From JAANXG01 sp034520625 (GTDB lineage: Bacteria; Pseudomonadota; Gammaproteobacteria; Arenicellales; JAANXG01): 64,000 bases of DNA. The stretch lies in contig JAXHNI010000005.1 of NCBI GenBank assembly GCA_034520625.1, forward strand, positions 1 to 64,000, written 5' to 3'. Made by a program: the position numbers and the translations under genes. Position 1 is the stretch's first letter; each line of letters begins with the position of its first letter. Shown here in pieces: positions 18,327 through 26,598 of this stretch. Under the pieces are notes generated by a model. That model searched no databases, had not been told where the DNA came from, and saw only the letters and a program-made list of their open reading frames with translations.

Positions 18327-19622
18327 ATGAGCATCGAAGTCAAAGTACCTCAACTGCCGGAGTCGGTGTCCGAAGCGACCATTGTAAGCTGGCACAAGTC
18401 CCCCGGAGATGCGGTCAAGCGGGACGAGAACCTCGTGGACCTGGAGACCGAGAAAGTGGTCCTGGAGGTCCCCGCCCCCCGGGATGGGGTGCTGACGGAG
18501 ATCCTCAAACAGGACGGCGATACCGTGGAGGCGGACGACGTGCTGGGTATCGTTGACCCCGAGGCATCACCGAAAGGCGGCGACGGGGATTCGGAGAAGC
18601 CGGATGAAGACGAGGACAAAGGGGACCAAGAAGACAAAAGGAAGGAACCGCCCGCGGCCAGGACAGACAAACCGGCCGAGAAAGAGGACAAGCCGGCTCC
18701 ATCCGGCAAGGAAGCGCCGCAGACCAGTCCTGCCGTGCGCAAGCTGCTCGACGAGCACGAGCTGGACGCCTCGCGGATCACTGGAACCGGCAAGGACGGA
18801 CGCCTGCTCAAGGAGGACGTGCTGACTTACCTCGAGGAGCAGGACTCGCAGCAACCGGCCGGGAAACCGGAGCGGGAATCGAAGTCACCCCCTCCCCCGC
18901 CGGCGGCACCGGGCGGCGGCGAGCGCGGCGAACGGCGGGAGTCGATGTCGCGACTGCGCGCCACAGTCGCGAGCCGCCTGAAGGACGCCCAGAACACGGC
19001 CGCCATGCTCACCACGTTCAATGACGTGAATCTGCAGGCGGTCATGGACCTGCGCGCCAGATACAAGGAGGCTTTCGAGGAGAAGTACGGCGTGCGTCTG
19101 GGCATGATGTCGTTCTTCACCAAGGCCGCTGTCGAGGGACTGAAACGCTACCCGGTGGTGAACGCCTACGTCGAAGGCAGCGAAATCGTGTACCACGACT
19201 ACCAGGACGTCGGCATCGCGGTCGCCTCGCCCCGCGGCCTCGTGGTGCCCGTGGTCCGCGACGCGGACCGCAAGAGCATTGCCGAGATCGAGATGGACAT
19301 CAATCAGCTGGGCAAGAAGGCGCGGGACGGCAAGTTGACCATGGAGGATCTCACGGGCGGCACGTTCACCATCACCAACGGCGGCGTGTTCGGCTCGATG
19401 CTGTCCACCCCCATCCTGAATCCACCCCAGAGCGCCATTCTCGGCATGCACCGCATCGAGAAGCGCCCGGTTGCCGAGAACGGCGAGGTGGTGATCCGGC
19501 CGATGATGTACCTGGCCGTTACCTATGACCACCGCATCATCGACGGCTCCGACGCCGTGCGTTTCCTGGTCACCATCAAGGAAATGCTGGAGGACCCGGC
19601 GCGGTTGCTGCTCGAAATCTGA
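18327..19622 (+). CDS. sucB: Dihydrolipoyllysine succinyltransferase (E2 of 2-oxoglutarate dehydrogenase)
   Basis: Accepts the succinyl group on a lipoyl lysine and transfers it to CoA. One lipoyl domain (residues 1-76) carries the DLETEKVVLEVPAP motif with the modified lysine. A long acidic and basic, proline-rich linker (about 80-130) follows, then the peripheral-subunit-binding domain (SPAVRKLLDEHELDASRITG, about 133-170). The catalytic domain from about 205 ends with TYDHRIIDGSDAVRFL, containing the active histidine and aspartate. It is translated from the same message as sucA (3-bp gap). Confidence 0.98.
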   Translation: MSIEVKVPQLPESVSEATIVSWHKSPGDAVKRDENLVDLETEKVVLEVPAPRDGVLTEILKQDGDTVEADDVLGIVDPEASPKGGDGDSEKPDEDEDKGDQEDKRKEPPAARTDKPAEKEDKPAPSGKEAPQTSPAVRKLLDEHELDASRITGTGKDGRLLKEDVLTYLEEQDSQQPAGKPERESKSPPPPPAAPGGGERGERRESMSRLRATVASRLKDAQNTAAMLTTFNDVNLQAVMDLRARYKEAFEEKYGVRLGMMSFFTKAAVEGLKRYPVVNAYVEGSEIVYHDYQDVGIAVASPRGLVVPVVRDADRKSIAEIEMDINQLGKKARDGKLTMEDLTGGTFTITNGGVFGSMLSTPILNPPQSAILGMHRIEKRPVAENGEVVIRPMMYLAVTYDHRIIDGSDAVRFLVTIKEMLEDPARLLLEI

Positions 19623-19697
19623 GCTTGTCGGGCATCACACCCTGTCCGGGATACCCAGCGTCAAACAATCCAAGACTCACAGCGAGGCAGAGCATCA

Positions 19698-21134
19698 ATG
19701 TCCGACAAATACGATGTCGCCGTAATCGGCGCCGGCCCGGCCGGATACGTGGCGGCGATACGCTGCGCGCAACTGGGGTTCAACACCGCCTGTATCGATG
19801 ATTTCAAGGGCGGCGACGGCAAGCCTTCACTGGGTGGAACATGCCTGAACGTCGGCTGTATTCCCTCCAAGGCGCTGCTGGATTCGTCCGAGCAGTATCA
19901 CCGCATCAAGCACGAGTTCGGCATTCACGGCATCCAGATCAAGGGCGCCAGCATTGACATCGGCGAAATGCTTGCCCGCAAGGACAAGATCGTCAAATCC
20001 CTCACCGGGGGCATCACCCAGCTGTTCAAGGCCAACAAGATCACCTCCATCCACGGTCATGGCAGCATCGCGAAGCACAGCGCGGAGGGCTGCGAAGTGA
20101 CTGTGGACAACGACGGCGACAAGCAGACCATCCAGGCGGCCCATGTCATTCTGGCCTGCGGCTCGGTGCCGGTGGATATTCCAGTGGCCCCCGTGGACCA
20201 GAAGGTCATCGTCGATTCCACCGGCGCGCTGTCGTTCCAGGAAGTACCCAAGCGTCTGGGCGTAATCGGCGCCGGGGTGATCGGGCTGGAGCTGGGCAGT
20301 GTCTGGGGCCGCCTGGGGGCCGAAGTGACAATTCTCGAAGCCCTCGACACCTTCCTGCCCGCGGTGGACAAGCAGATTGCCCGCGACGCCCAACGGAAGT
20401 TCAAGGAGCAGGGCCTGAACATCAACATGGGCTGCAAGGTTACCGGCGCCAAGCCGGGCAAGAACGGCGTGGCCGTGACCTACGAGGACAAGGACGGCGA
20501 GCACAAGTCCGACTTCGACAAGTTGATCGTGTGCGTCGGGCGGCGGCCGAACACCGAGAATATCGCGGATGAAAGCGTGGGCCTCAATTTCGACGAGCGG
20601 GGATTCATACAGGTAGACGACCAGTGCCGGACCAGCCTGGACAACGTCTACGCCGTGGGTGATGCCGTGCGCGGACCCATGCTCGCCCACAAGGGTTCCG
20701 AGGAAGGCGTGGCGGTAGCGGAAACGATCGCCGGCGGTCATTTCCACATGAACTACGACGTGATTCCCTGGGTGATTTATACCTGGCCGGAGATCGCCTG
20801 GGCGGGCAGGACCGAGGAGCAGTTGAAGGAGCAGGGCGTCAGCTATCGGGCAGGTTCTTTCCCCTTTGCCGCAGCGGGCCGCGCCCTGGCCATGAACGAA
20901 GGCGGGAGCGGCCGTGTGAAGATCCTGGCGGATTCACAGACCGACCGGATCCTGGGGGCCCACGTGGTGGGGCCCTATGCATCGGAGCTCATTGCCGAAG
21001 CGGTGGTGGCCATGGAGTTCGAGGGAACCAGCGAGGATCTGGCGCGCATCGTGCATGCCCACCCCACGCTGTCCGAGGCGGTGCACGAAGCCGCCCTGTC
21101 CGTGGACAAACGCGCGATCCACAAGGCCAACTGA
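19698..21134 (+). CDS. lpdA: Dihydrolipoyl dehydrogenase (E3)
   Basis: Reoxidises the dihydrolipoyl groups of 2-oxoacid dehydrogenase complexes with FAD and NAD. The sequence shows the FAD-binding AVIGAGPAGYVAAIRCAQLG start, the redox disulfide in GGTCLNVGCIPSKALL near 45, the NAD-binding VIGAGVIGLELGSVWGRLG near 190, FAD motif YAVGDAVRGPMLAHKGSEEG near 315, and the C-terminal HAHPTLSE containing the catalytic histidine. Its position 75 bp after sucB suggests it serves this complex. Confidence 0.98.
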   Translation: MSDKYDVAVIGAGPAGYVAAIRCAQLGFNTACIDDFKGGDGKPSLGGTCLNVGCIPSKALLDSSEQYHRIKHEFGIHGIQIKGASIDIGEMLARKDKIVKSLTGGITQLFKANKITSIHGHGSIAKHSAEGCEVTVDNDGDKQTIQAAHVILACGSVPVDIPVAPVDQKVIVDSTGALSFQEVPKRLGVIGAGVIGLELGSVWGRLGAEVTILEALDTFLPAVDKQIARDAQRKFKEQGLNINMGCKVTGAKPGKNGVAVTYEDKDGEHKSDFDKLIVCVGRRPNTENIADESVGLNFDERGFIQVDDQCRTSLDNVYAVGDAVRGPMLAHKGSEEGVAVAETIAGGHFHMNYDVIPWVIYTWPEIAWAGRTEEQLKEQGVSYRAGSFPFAAAGRALAMNEGGSGRVKILADSQTDRILGAHVVGPYASELIAEAVVAMEFEGTSEDLARIVHAHPTLSEAVHEAALSVDKRAIHKAN

Positions 21135-21192
21135 CCCGTTCCGCCGGCGCCTTGGCCGCGCCGGGCACCCGGACGCGGGCGCCGGCCCGGGC

Positions 21193-21198
21193 TATAAT
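21193..21198 (+). promoter_or_regulatory. Possible -10 element upstream of the phosphomannomutase gene
   Basis: A perfect TATAAT lies in the 94-bp lpdA-pmm gap, about 30 bases before the start codon. The upstream GC-rich sequence has no recognisable -35. Confidence 0.4.
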
Positions 21199-21228
21199 CC
21201 ACGACTCCTTACAGACGAGTAATCGAAC

Positions 21229-22608
21229 TTGGCCAGCAAGCTACCCAGGGAAATCTTCAAGGCCTACGATATCCGGGGCGTGGTCGGCGATACACTGACC
21301 GACGAAATCGTCCGGGATATCGGTCAGGCCATCGGCAGCGAAGCACGCGACCGGGACGTCGAGACCGTGGTAATCGGCCGGGACGGCCGCATGTCCGGAC
21401 CGGTGTTGATCGATGCGCTGGCATCCGGCCTGATGGCCGCAGGCTGCAACGTCATCGATATCGGACTGGCGCCGACGCCGGTGGTGTACTTCGCCGCGTT
21501 CGAATTGAACATCCACTCCGCCGTCGCATTGACCGGCAGCCACAATCCACCTTCCTACAATGGCCTGAAAATGGTCATCGCCGGGGAAACCCTGTCCGGT
21601 GAGCGGATTCAGGGCCTGCGGGAACGCATCGAACGCAGCGACCTGGTGGACGGTCAGGGCACGCGCCTGGAGCGTTCGTTGACCGAAACCTATATCGGGC
21701 GCATCTGCGGCGATGTCAGGCCGGCCCGCCGTATGAAAATCGTCATCGACTGCGGCAACGGCGTGGCCGGCGCGGTGGCGCCGGACCTGTTCCGCCGTCT
21801 GGGCTGTGATGTCATCGACCTGTACTGCGACGTCGACGGGTCGTTTCCCAACCACCACCCGGACCCCAGCCAGGCGGACAACCTGACGGACCTGATCCGC
21901 GCCGTGGACAAGCACGGCGCGGAAGTCGGTCTGGCCTTCGACGGCGATGGTGACCGGTTGGGGGTGGTGGCCCCCGACGGCACGATCATCTGGCCGGACC
22001 GGCAGATGATCCTGTTCGCCCGGGATATCCTGGAGCGCGAGCCGGGTGCCGAGATCATCTTCGACGTCAAGTGCTCGAGGAACCTGGCCAAGGCTATCCG
22101 GGAAGCCGGCGGGCGGCCCGTGATGTGGCGCACCGGCCACTCCTTCATCAAGGCCAAGCTCAAGGAGAGCGGCGCGGCCCTTGCCGGTGAGATGAGCGGA
22201 CATATCTTTTTCAAGGAACGCTGGTACGGCTTCGACGACGGCTTGTACGCCGGCGCCAGATTGGTCGAGCTGCTCTCGCGGGACGACAGGCCCACGCAGG
22301 AAATCTTCGATGCACTGCCGGACAGCTTCAACACGCCGGAGCTGCGCATCGAGATGGAAGAAGGCGAGCATTTCAGGTTCATGGAGGAACTGGAGAAGAC
22401 CGCGAACTTCAGCGACGGCAAGGTCAGCACCATCGACGGCGTCCGCGTCGACTTCGACGACGGCTTCGGACTGGTGCGGCCGTCCAACACCACACCGATC
22501 CTGGTTCTGCGCTTCGAGGCGGAAAGCCCCCGGGCGCTGGAGCGCATCCAGAAGATTTTCCGTGAATGGATCCTGGATACGCGCCCGGACGTGGAGGTCC
22601 CCTTCTGA
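21229..22608 (+). CDS. Phosphomannomutase / phosphoglucomutase
   Basis: Interconverts 6- and 1-phosphates of mannose or glucose for surface polysaccharide and lipopolysaccharide precursors. The 459-residue protein begins IFKAYDIRGVVGDTL. The phosphoserine loop ALTGSHNPPSYNGLK is near 100, the metal loop FDGDGDRLGV near 238, the sugar-binding GEMSGHIFFKERW near 322 and the phosphate-binding VRPSNTTPILVLRFE near 415. The start codon is TTG; no nearby in-frame ATG gives a better N-terminus. It is most like the AlgC-type bifunctional enzymes. The methyltransferase gene follows after 7 bp. Confidence 0.93.
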   Translation: MASKLPREIFKAYDIRGVVGDTLTDEIVRDIGQAIGSEARDRDVETVVIGRDGRMSGPVLIDALASGLMAAGCNVIDIGLAPTPVVYFAAFELNIHSAVALTGSHNPPSYNGLKMVIAGETLSGERIQGLRERIERSDLVDGQGTRLERSLTETYIGRICGDVRPARRMKIVIDCGNGVAGAVAPDLFRRLGCDVIDLYCDVDGSFPNHHPDPSQADNLTDLIRAVDKHGAEVGLAFDGDGDRLGVVAPDGTIIWPDRQMILFARDILEREPGAEIIFDVKCSRNLAKAIREAGGRPVMWRTGHSFIKAKLKESGAALAGEMSGHIFFKERWYGFDDGLYAGARLVELLSRDDRPTQEIFDALPDSFNTPELRIEMEEGEHFRFMEELEKTANFSDGKVSTIDGVRVDFDDGFGLVRPSNTTPILVLRFEAESPRALERIQKIFREWILDTRPDVEVPF

Positions 22609-22615
22609 CCGGGGC

Positions 22616-23389
22616 ATGACAAAACACGAGCACGATTCCCTGGTCCGGCGCCAGTTCGGCGCCACCGCCGGCAACTACCGCAGGAGTACCAGCCATGCCC
22701 GGGGCCGGAGCCTGGCAAGGCTCCTCGAGCTGAGCGCCCCGCAGCCCTGTTGGCAGGTACTGGACGTGGCCACCGGCACGGGCCATACAGCCGCTGCGCT
22801 GGCGTCCCATGTGGACGTTGTGATCGCCGGTGACATGACTCCCGAAATGCTGCAACAGGCCGCCATCGTTCACGAGGAACAGGCTCTGAGGAATATTTAT
22901 CTGGTGCAGGAGGATGCCCGGGCCCTGGCGTACCGCAACAATACCTTCGACATGGTGGTGTGCCGGGTGGCGGCCCACCATTTCCCCGACCCAGATCGAT
23001 TCGTGGCCGAGGGCGCACGCGTACTGAAGCCCGGCGGCTGTTTCGCCCTGGTCGACAACATCGTCCCGGACGACGAGCGTACGTCCGCGTGGATCAACGA
23101 TTTCGAACGTCGCCGCGACCCCAGCCATGCCCGCTGCCTCAGCGTTCCCGAATGGCGGAATCTGTTCACCGGCAACGGGCTGGAATGGGTACACGAGGAA
23201 GTGCATCCCAAGCGGTTCGACTTCCACGACTGGATGCGGCGCATGAACGTTCCGGCGGAAACCATGCAACGGATGGAACACGAATTGCTGACGGCGCCGG
23301 ACGCAATCCGCCGCTACTGGCAGCCCGAGCGGGACGGCTCCCGGGTGGCGCTGACACTGCAGGAAGCCATACTCATCGGGCGCCCGTAG
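22616..23389 (+). CDS. Class I SAM-dependent methyltransferase (UbiE-like)
   Basis: A 257-residue methyltransferase. Motif I is VLDVATGTGHTAAAL near residue 45, the acidic motif II region AGDMTPEMLQQA near 67, and VVCRVAAHHFPDPDRFV near 110 with LKPGGCFALVDNIVPDD near 138. This layout resembles ubiquinone/menaquinone and arsenite-type methyltransferases, but a C-terminal DWMRRMNVP stretch differs, so the substrate is unknown. It starts 7 bp after the phosphomannomutase stop and is probably co-transcribed. Confidence 0.8.
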   Translation: MTKHEHDSLVRRQFGATAGNYRRSTSHARGRSLARLLELSAPQPCWQVLDVATGTGHTAAALASHVDVVIAGDMTPEMLQQAAIVHEEQALRNIYLVQEDARALAYRNNTFDMVVCRVAAHHFPDPDRFVAEGARVLKPGGCFALVDNIVPDDERTSAWINDFERRRDPSHARCLSVPEWRNLFTGNGLEWVHEEVHPKRFDFHDWMRRMNVPAETMQRMEHELLTAPDAIRRYWQPERDGSRVALTLQEAILIGRP

Positions 23390-23469
23390 GTCGTCTCCCG
23401 CGGCCGTGGATCAGGGACCGGGCAGGACGCCCCCCTGCCCGGCTGCTAGAATCGAACGTGAGGCCACAC

Positions 23470-24513
23470 ATGATTCGACCAATCCGCTTCTTTGTGTTCT
23501 GCGGCGCCCTGGCTGTCGGTGTTCTTTGCGGCGCGGAGCTGTTCAATCGTTTCGACGACCAGACCTGGGTGCTGCCGGTGGACCCGCTCAGGGAGGCCCG
23601 GGCCCTGGCGGTTCAGCAGAGATGGGCGGAAGCCAGGCTGCTGGCGGATTTCGTGCAGGACAATCCCCGACTTGGCGACGAACGGGCCGCGGCGGAGCTT
23701 TCCAGGCAGGCGGAGGCACGGCTCGATTCATACTGGGGACAGGTACGCAGCTTCGGGCGCGGAGCGGCCACCGGCGAGCCCACCGACGGCGCCAGCATGC
23801 TCGGCAGCCTGTCGCTCGACCTGTTCGTCATCGGTGACATCCGCGACCTGGCGGTGCAGGGCTGGAAGGAAATGCGCTACGGCGAAGGGGATACGGTGAT
23901 ACTGGCCCTGTCGGCCATCGGACTCACCACCACGCTCGCACCCCAGTTCGACTGGGCCCCCGCTCTGCTGAAAGCGCTCAAGCGAACGGGCGCGTTGACT
24001 ACCGGCTTTCTGAGAAGCCTGAAGAACGCCAGCCGGACCGCGCTGAAAACCGGCAGGTTCGACGGTATCGGCAGTATGGTGAACGATGTCGGGCGCACCG
24101 CCAGAAATCTCGGACCCGGACCGCTGCGCGGCGCCATGCGCTCGGTGGACAGCGCGGACGACCTGGCAAGACTGGCACGGGCTTCGGAGATTCAACCAAA
24201 GGGGACCTATGCCATCGCGCGCCTGTTCGGAAACGGCGGTGTGAAGCGGATCAGCCGGGACGGCCGGAACGTCGGCACGCTGGTGGCGGCCATGAAAACC
24301 GGATCCCGGCTGGGTAAGATCGCCAAGAAATCCGTCGGCACCCTGCCGAACTCCTGGCTCGCCATCCTGCTCGCGTTGTCGGCACTGATCGCGGGAGCAT
24401 CGTTGTGGCCCAGGCACCGGCGGCGAAAGCAGCGAGGGGTGCGGGGGCACGAGCGAAGCGAACCGAGCCTGAACGTTTACCTGCCGTCAACGCCGCGCCA
24501 TGCAGACCGTTGA
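23470..24513 (+). CDS. Hypothetical membrane protein with N- and C-terminal anchors
   Basis: I do not recognise the family. The 347-residue protein starts with a signal-anchor (FFVFCGALAVGVLCGAELF, about 7-25), continues with a helical segment containing AVQQRWAEARLLADFVQDNP like a tetratricopeptide-type unit, a hydrophobic segment TVILALSAIGLTTTLAP near 145, a basic middle (TGALTTGFLRSLKNASRTALK), and a C-terminal membrane helix SWLAILLALSALIAGASLW near 298-316 followed by a very basic tail. A TAGAAT -10-like sequence precedes it. It stands between the methyltransferase and the Slp genes. Confidence 0.65.
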   Translation: MIRPIRFFVFCGALAVGVLCGAELFNRFDDQTWVLPVDPLREARALAVQQRWAEARLLADFVQDNPRLGDERAAAELSRQAEARLDSYWGQVRSFGRGAATGEPTDGASMLGSLSLDLFVIGDIRDLAVQGWKEMRYGEGDTVILALSAIGLTTTLAPQFDWAPALLKALKRTGALTTGFLRSLKNASRTALKTGRFDGIGSMVNDVGRTARNLGPGPLRGAMRSVDSADDLARLARASEIQPKGTYAIARLFGNGGVKRISRDGRNVGTLVAAMKTGSRLGKIAKKSVGTLPNSWLAILLALSALIAGASLWPRHRRRKQRGVRGHERSEPSLNVYLPSTPRHADR

Positions 24514-24543
24514 TATTTCAACTCAAGCTTGTCGATCAAACCC

Positions 24544-25089
24544 ATGCCGGCAGCCCGCCTGATCGCCTTCGTTGCCGTCGCCATCCTCGGCGGCTGCGCC
24601 TCCATACCGGATGACATCAGGTCGCCGGCAGCGGGGCCTCGTCTCCAGGAAGCCCGCACGGCTCCGGGAGATCATATCGGAGCGACGGTACGCTGGGGGG
24701 GCACCATCAGCGAAGTCAGCAATCTGGAGGACCGTACCATCATCGCGGTGGTGGCCCGTCCCCTGACCCGCAGCGGAGAACCAATGGCGGATCGGCGGGC
24801 ACAGGGGCGTTTCTTCGCCGAGGTCGAGGGGTTCCTGGATCCCGAAGAATACCGGTCCGGGCGCCGTATCACGGTGGTGGGCCGGTTCACCGGCATCAGG
24901 CCCGCGAAGATCGACCAGTACCTGTATGACTACCCCGTGGTGCGGGTCCGGAACCTGTACATGTGGCAGGAATACGCCGGGCGGGATCCATATCGGCCCG
25001 GACCCTACTACCGGCCGTATCCATACTGGCACGACCCGTACTGGCGCCACTATCACGGATTCATGCACTACCCATGGTACCGATGGTAA
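24544..25089 (+). CDS. Slp-family outer-membrane lipoprotein
   Basis: A predicted lipoprotein: the signal peptide ends in the lipobox LGGC near residue 19. The Slp domain includes IGATVRWGGTISEVSNLEDRT and VARPLTRSGEPMADRRAQGR, which resembles starvation lipoprotein Slp and YeaY. The C-terminus is unusual, with many tyrosines, prolines and tryptophans (YRPGPYYRPYPYWHDPYW). Either ATG 24544 or a TTG 15 bases earlier may start translation; the ATG gives a clean signal peptide. The stop overlaps the start of the next gene as TAATG. Confidence 0.82.
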   Translation: MPAARLIAFVAVAILGGCASIPDDIRSPAAGPRLQEARTAPGDHIGATVRWGGTISEVSNLEDRTIIAVVARPLTRSGEPMADRRAQGRFFAEVEGFLDPEEYRSGRRITVVGRFTGIRPAKIDQYLYDYPVVRVRNLYMWQEYAGRDPYRPGPYYRPYPYWHDPYWRHYHGFMHYPWYRW

Positions 25090-25577
25090 TGCTGCGGACG
25101 GCCATTCTACTTACCGCCTGCCTGGGTGCCGTCGCCTGCACGACGACGCCCCTGGACACCAGCCGCGTCGATTCCCGGGCAACCCCCGCCGGGATCGTGG
25201 CGGCGATGCCCGGCGAACAGGGCGCGAGGGTTCGTTGGGGCGGGCGGATCGTCGCCATCACCAATCAGGAGCAATCCACACTGATCGAGATGCTTTCCTA
25301 TCCCCTGGCCCGCGACGGGCTCCCCAACACTTTACGCAAGCCGACCGGGCGCTTCGTTCTACGCCGCGACGGATTTCTCGAGCCCCTGGATCATGCGCCC
25401 GGCAGACTACTGACAGTGGTGGGTACCGTCCGGTCCCTGACCCGGGTTGCGGTCGGGGAAACGGAACTGGTGGTACCGCTGGTGAGTGCGGAACAGCTGA
25501 AACTGTGGGACGACCGGTATCAAAGGCGAACCCGGCCCCGGTTCGGATTCGGCGTGGGCATCAACGTCGGCTTCTGA
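25089..25577 (+). CDS. Second Slp-family outer-membrane lipoprotein
   Basis: A 162-residue paralogue of the preceding gene. The signal peptide reads MLRTAILLTACLGAVAC with a GAVAC lipobox. The Slp core is recognisable in RVRWGGRIVAITNQEQSTLIEM and LSYPLARDGLPNTLRKPTGR, and it lacks the Tyr/Pro-rich tail of its neighbour. The start at 25089 overlaps the upstream stop (TAATG), implying translational coupling; ATGs at 25083 and 25074 are alternatives. Confidence 0.82.
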   Translation: MLRTAILLTACLGAVACTTTPLDTSRVDSRATPAGIVAAMPGEQGARVRWGGRIVAITNQEQSTLIEMLSYPLARDGLPNTLRKPTGRFVLRRDGFLEPLDHAPGRLLTVVGTVRSLTRVAVGETELVVPLVSAEQLKLWDDRYQRRTRPRFGFGVGINVGF

Positions 25578-25598
25578 CCGGGGTATCGGGTCCGGCGT

Positions 25599-26444
25599 TC
25601 AGAACACCGACGTCCCCGCGGCAAACTCGAAGTACAACTCCCTTGCCCGGCGGTACACCGGACCCGCTGGCAGCTCGCGGTCTTCGAAGCGCGTCACGGG
25701 CATAACCTTCCCGTAGTTGCCGGTCGAGAAGATCTCGTCCGCCGACTCGAGATCCTTCACGGTCACGGCGGTCTCGACGACCTCAATCCCCGCTCCGGAC
25801 AGGAGCTGCATGACCCGCTGCCGGGTCACGCCCTTGAGGAAAGTGCCATTCCATGCCGGGGTCAGCGCCACCCCGTCCCTGGCGATCCAGAGGTTCGCCG
25901 TGGCGTATTCCGCGACGTTACCGTTGGCATCCAGGATGACGGCGTTGTCGAACCCGCGCCGGGCCGCTTCCGCCAGGGCGCGCTGGGTATTCGGATAAAG
26001 ACAGGACGCCTTGGAGTCCGTTGGGGCCATATCGCGGGCAGGCCGGCGATACGGGGACACGTGCACGGAAAACCCGGTCTCCGGTGGCATGGGCGTCTCG
26101 TATACCGCCAACACGAACTCCGTCGAAGCAGGATCGGGGGTAACGAACCCCTCCCGCGCGAAGTACATCGGCCGGATATAGTACTCGCCGTCGCGCGGCA
26201 GGCGGCGCACGGCCTCCCGACAGAGCTCGGCCACCTCATCGGCCTCCATGGTGGGCTCGAGCATCATGGCACGGGCGGAGCTCGCCAGACGCAGGCAGTG
26301 CGCGTCGATATCGGGAACCATTCCCCGGATCGCCCGCGCACCGTCGAATACCACGGTGGACATCCAGAATGCATGGTCCATCGGCCCGATCAGCCTGGGA
26401 TTCTCGTCCAGCCATTGGCCGTCGTGGTAGAAGATCGCTTTCAT
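25599..26444 (-). CDS. Class IV aminotransferase, branched-chain aminotransferase-like
   Basis: A PLP-dependent fold-type IV aminotransferase of 281 residues. It begins FYHDGQWLDENPRLIGPMDHAFWMSTVVFDGARA, typical of one group of IlvE-like enzymes. The PLP lysine lies in the DSKASCLYPNTQRALAEA segment near 145, and EYATANLWIARDG near 175 and STGNYGKVMPVTRFEDR near 237 contain the phosphate-binding region. Most likely it transaminates branched-chain amino acids; D-amino-acid transaminase or aminodeoxychorismate lyase activity is less likely given the N-terminal motif. It lies downstream of parC on the same strand. Confidence 0.82.
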   Translation of the reverse strand: MKAIFYHDGQWLDENPRLIGPMDHAFWMSTVVFDGARAIRGMVPDIDAHCLRLASSARAMMLEPTMEADEVAELCREAVRRLPRDGEYYIRPMYFAREGFVTPDPASTEFVLAVYETPMPPETGFSVHVSPYRRPARDMAPTDSKASCLYPNTQRALAEAARRGFDNAVILDANGNVAEYATANLWIARDGVALTPAWNGTFLKGVTRQRVMQLLSGAGIEVVETAVTVKDLESADEIFSTGNYGKVMPVTRFEDRELPAGPVYRRARELYFEFAAGTSVF

Positions 26445-26598
26445 TGCGCCGCCCTTGTCTGGGGATTGTTTTTAAGAAAATGCCGGACCCGGAAGCATAG
26501 CAGCGCCCGGTTATCGCGCCAATGGCCGGGGTGCGGCGATCGTCCGGGCCCGTAGCCACCGGGAAACATGATCCGACCTGACCGGGCGAACCGGTGTT

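Noticed and set aside
21135..21228. Terminator between lpdA and the phosphomannomutase gene
   Set aside because: GC-rich sequence can form stems but no T-run follows.
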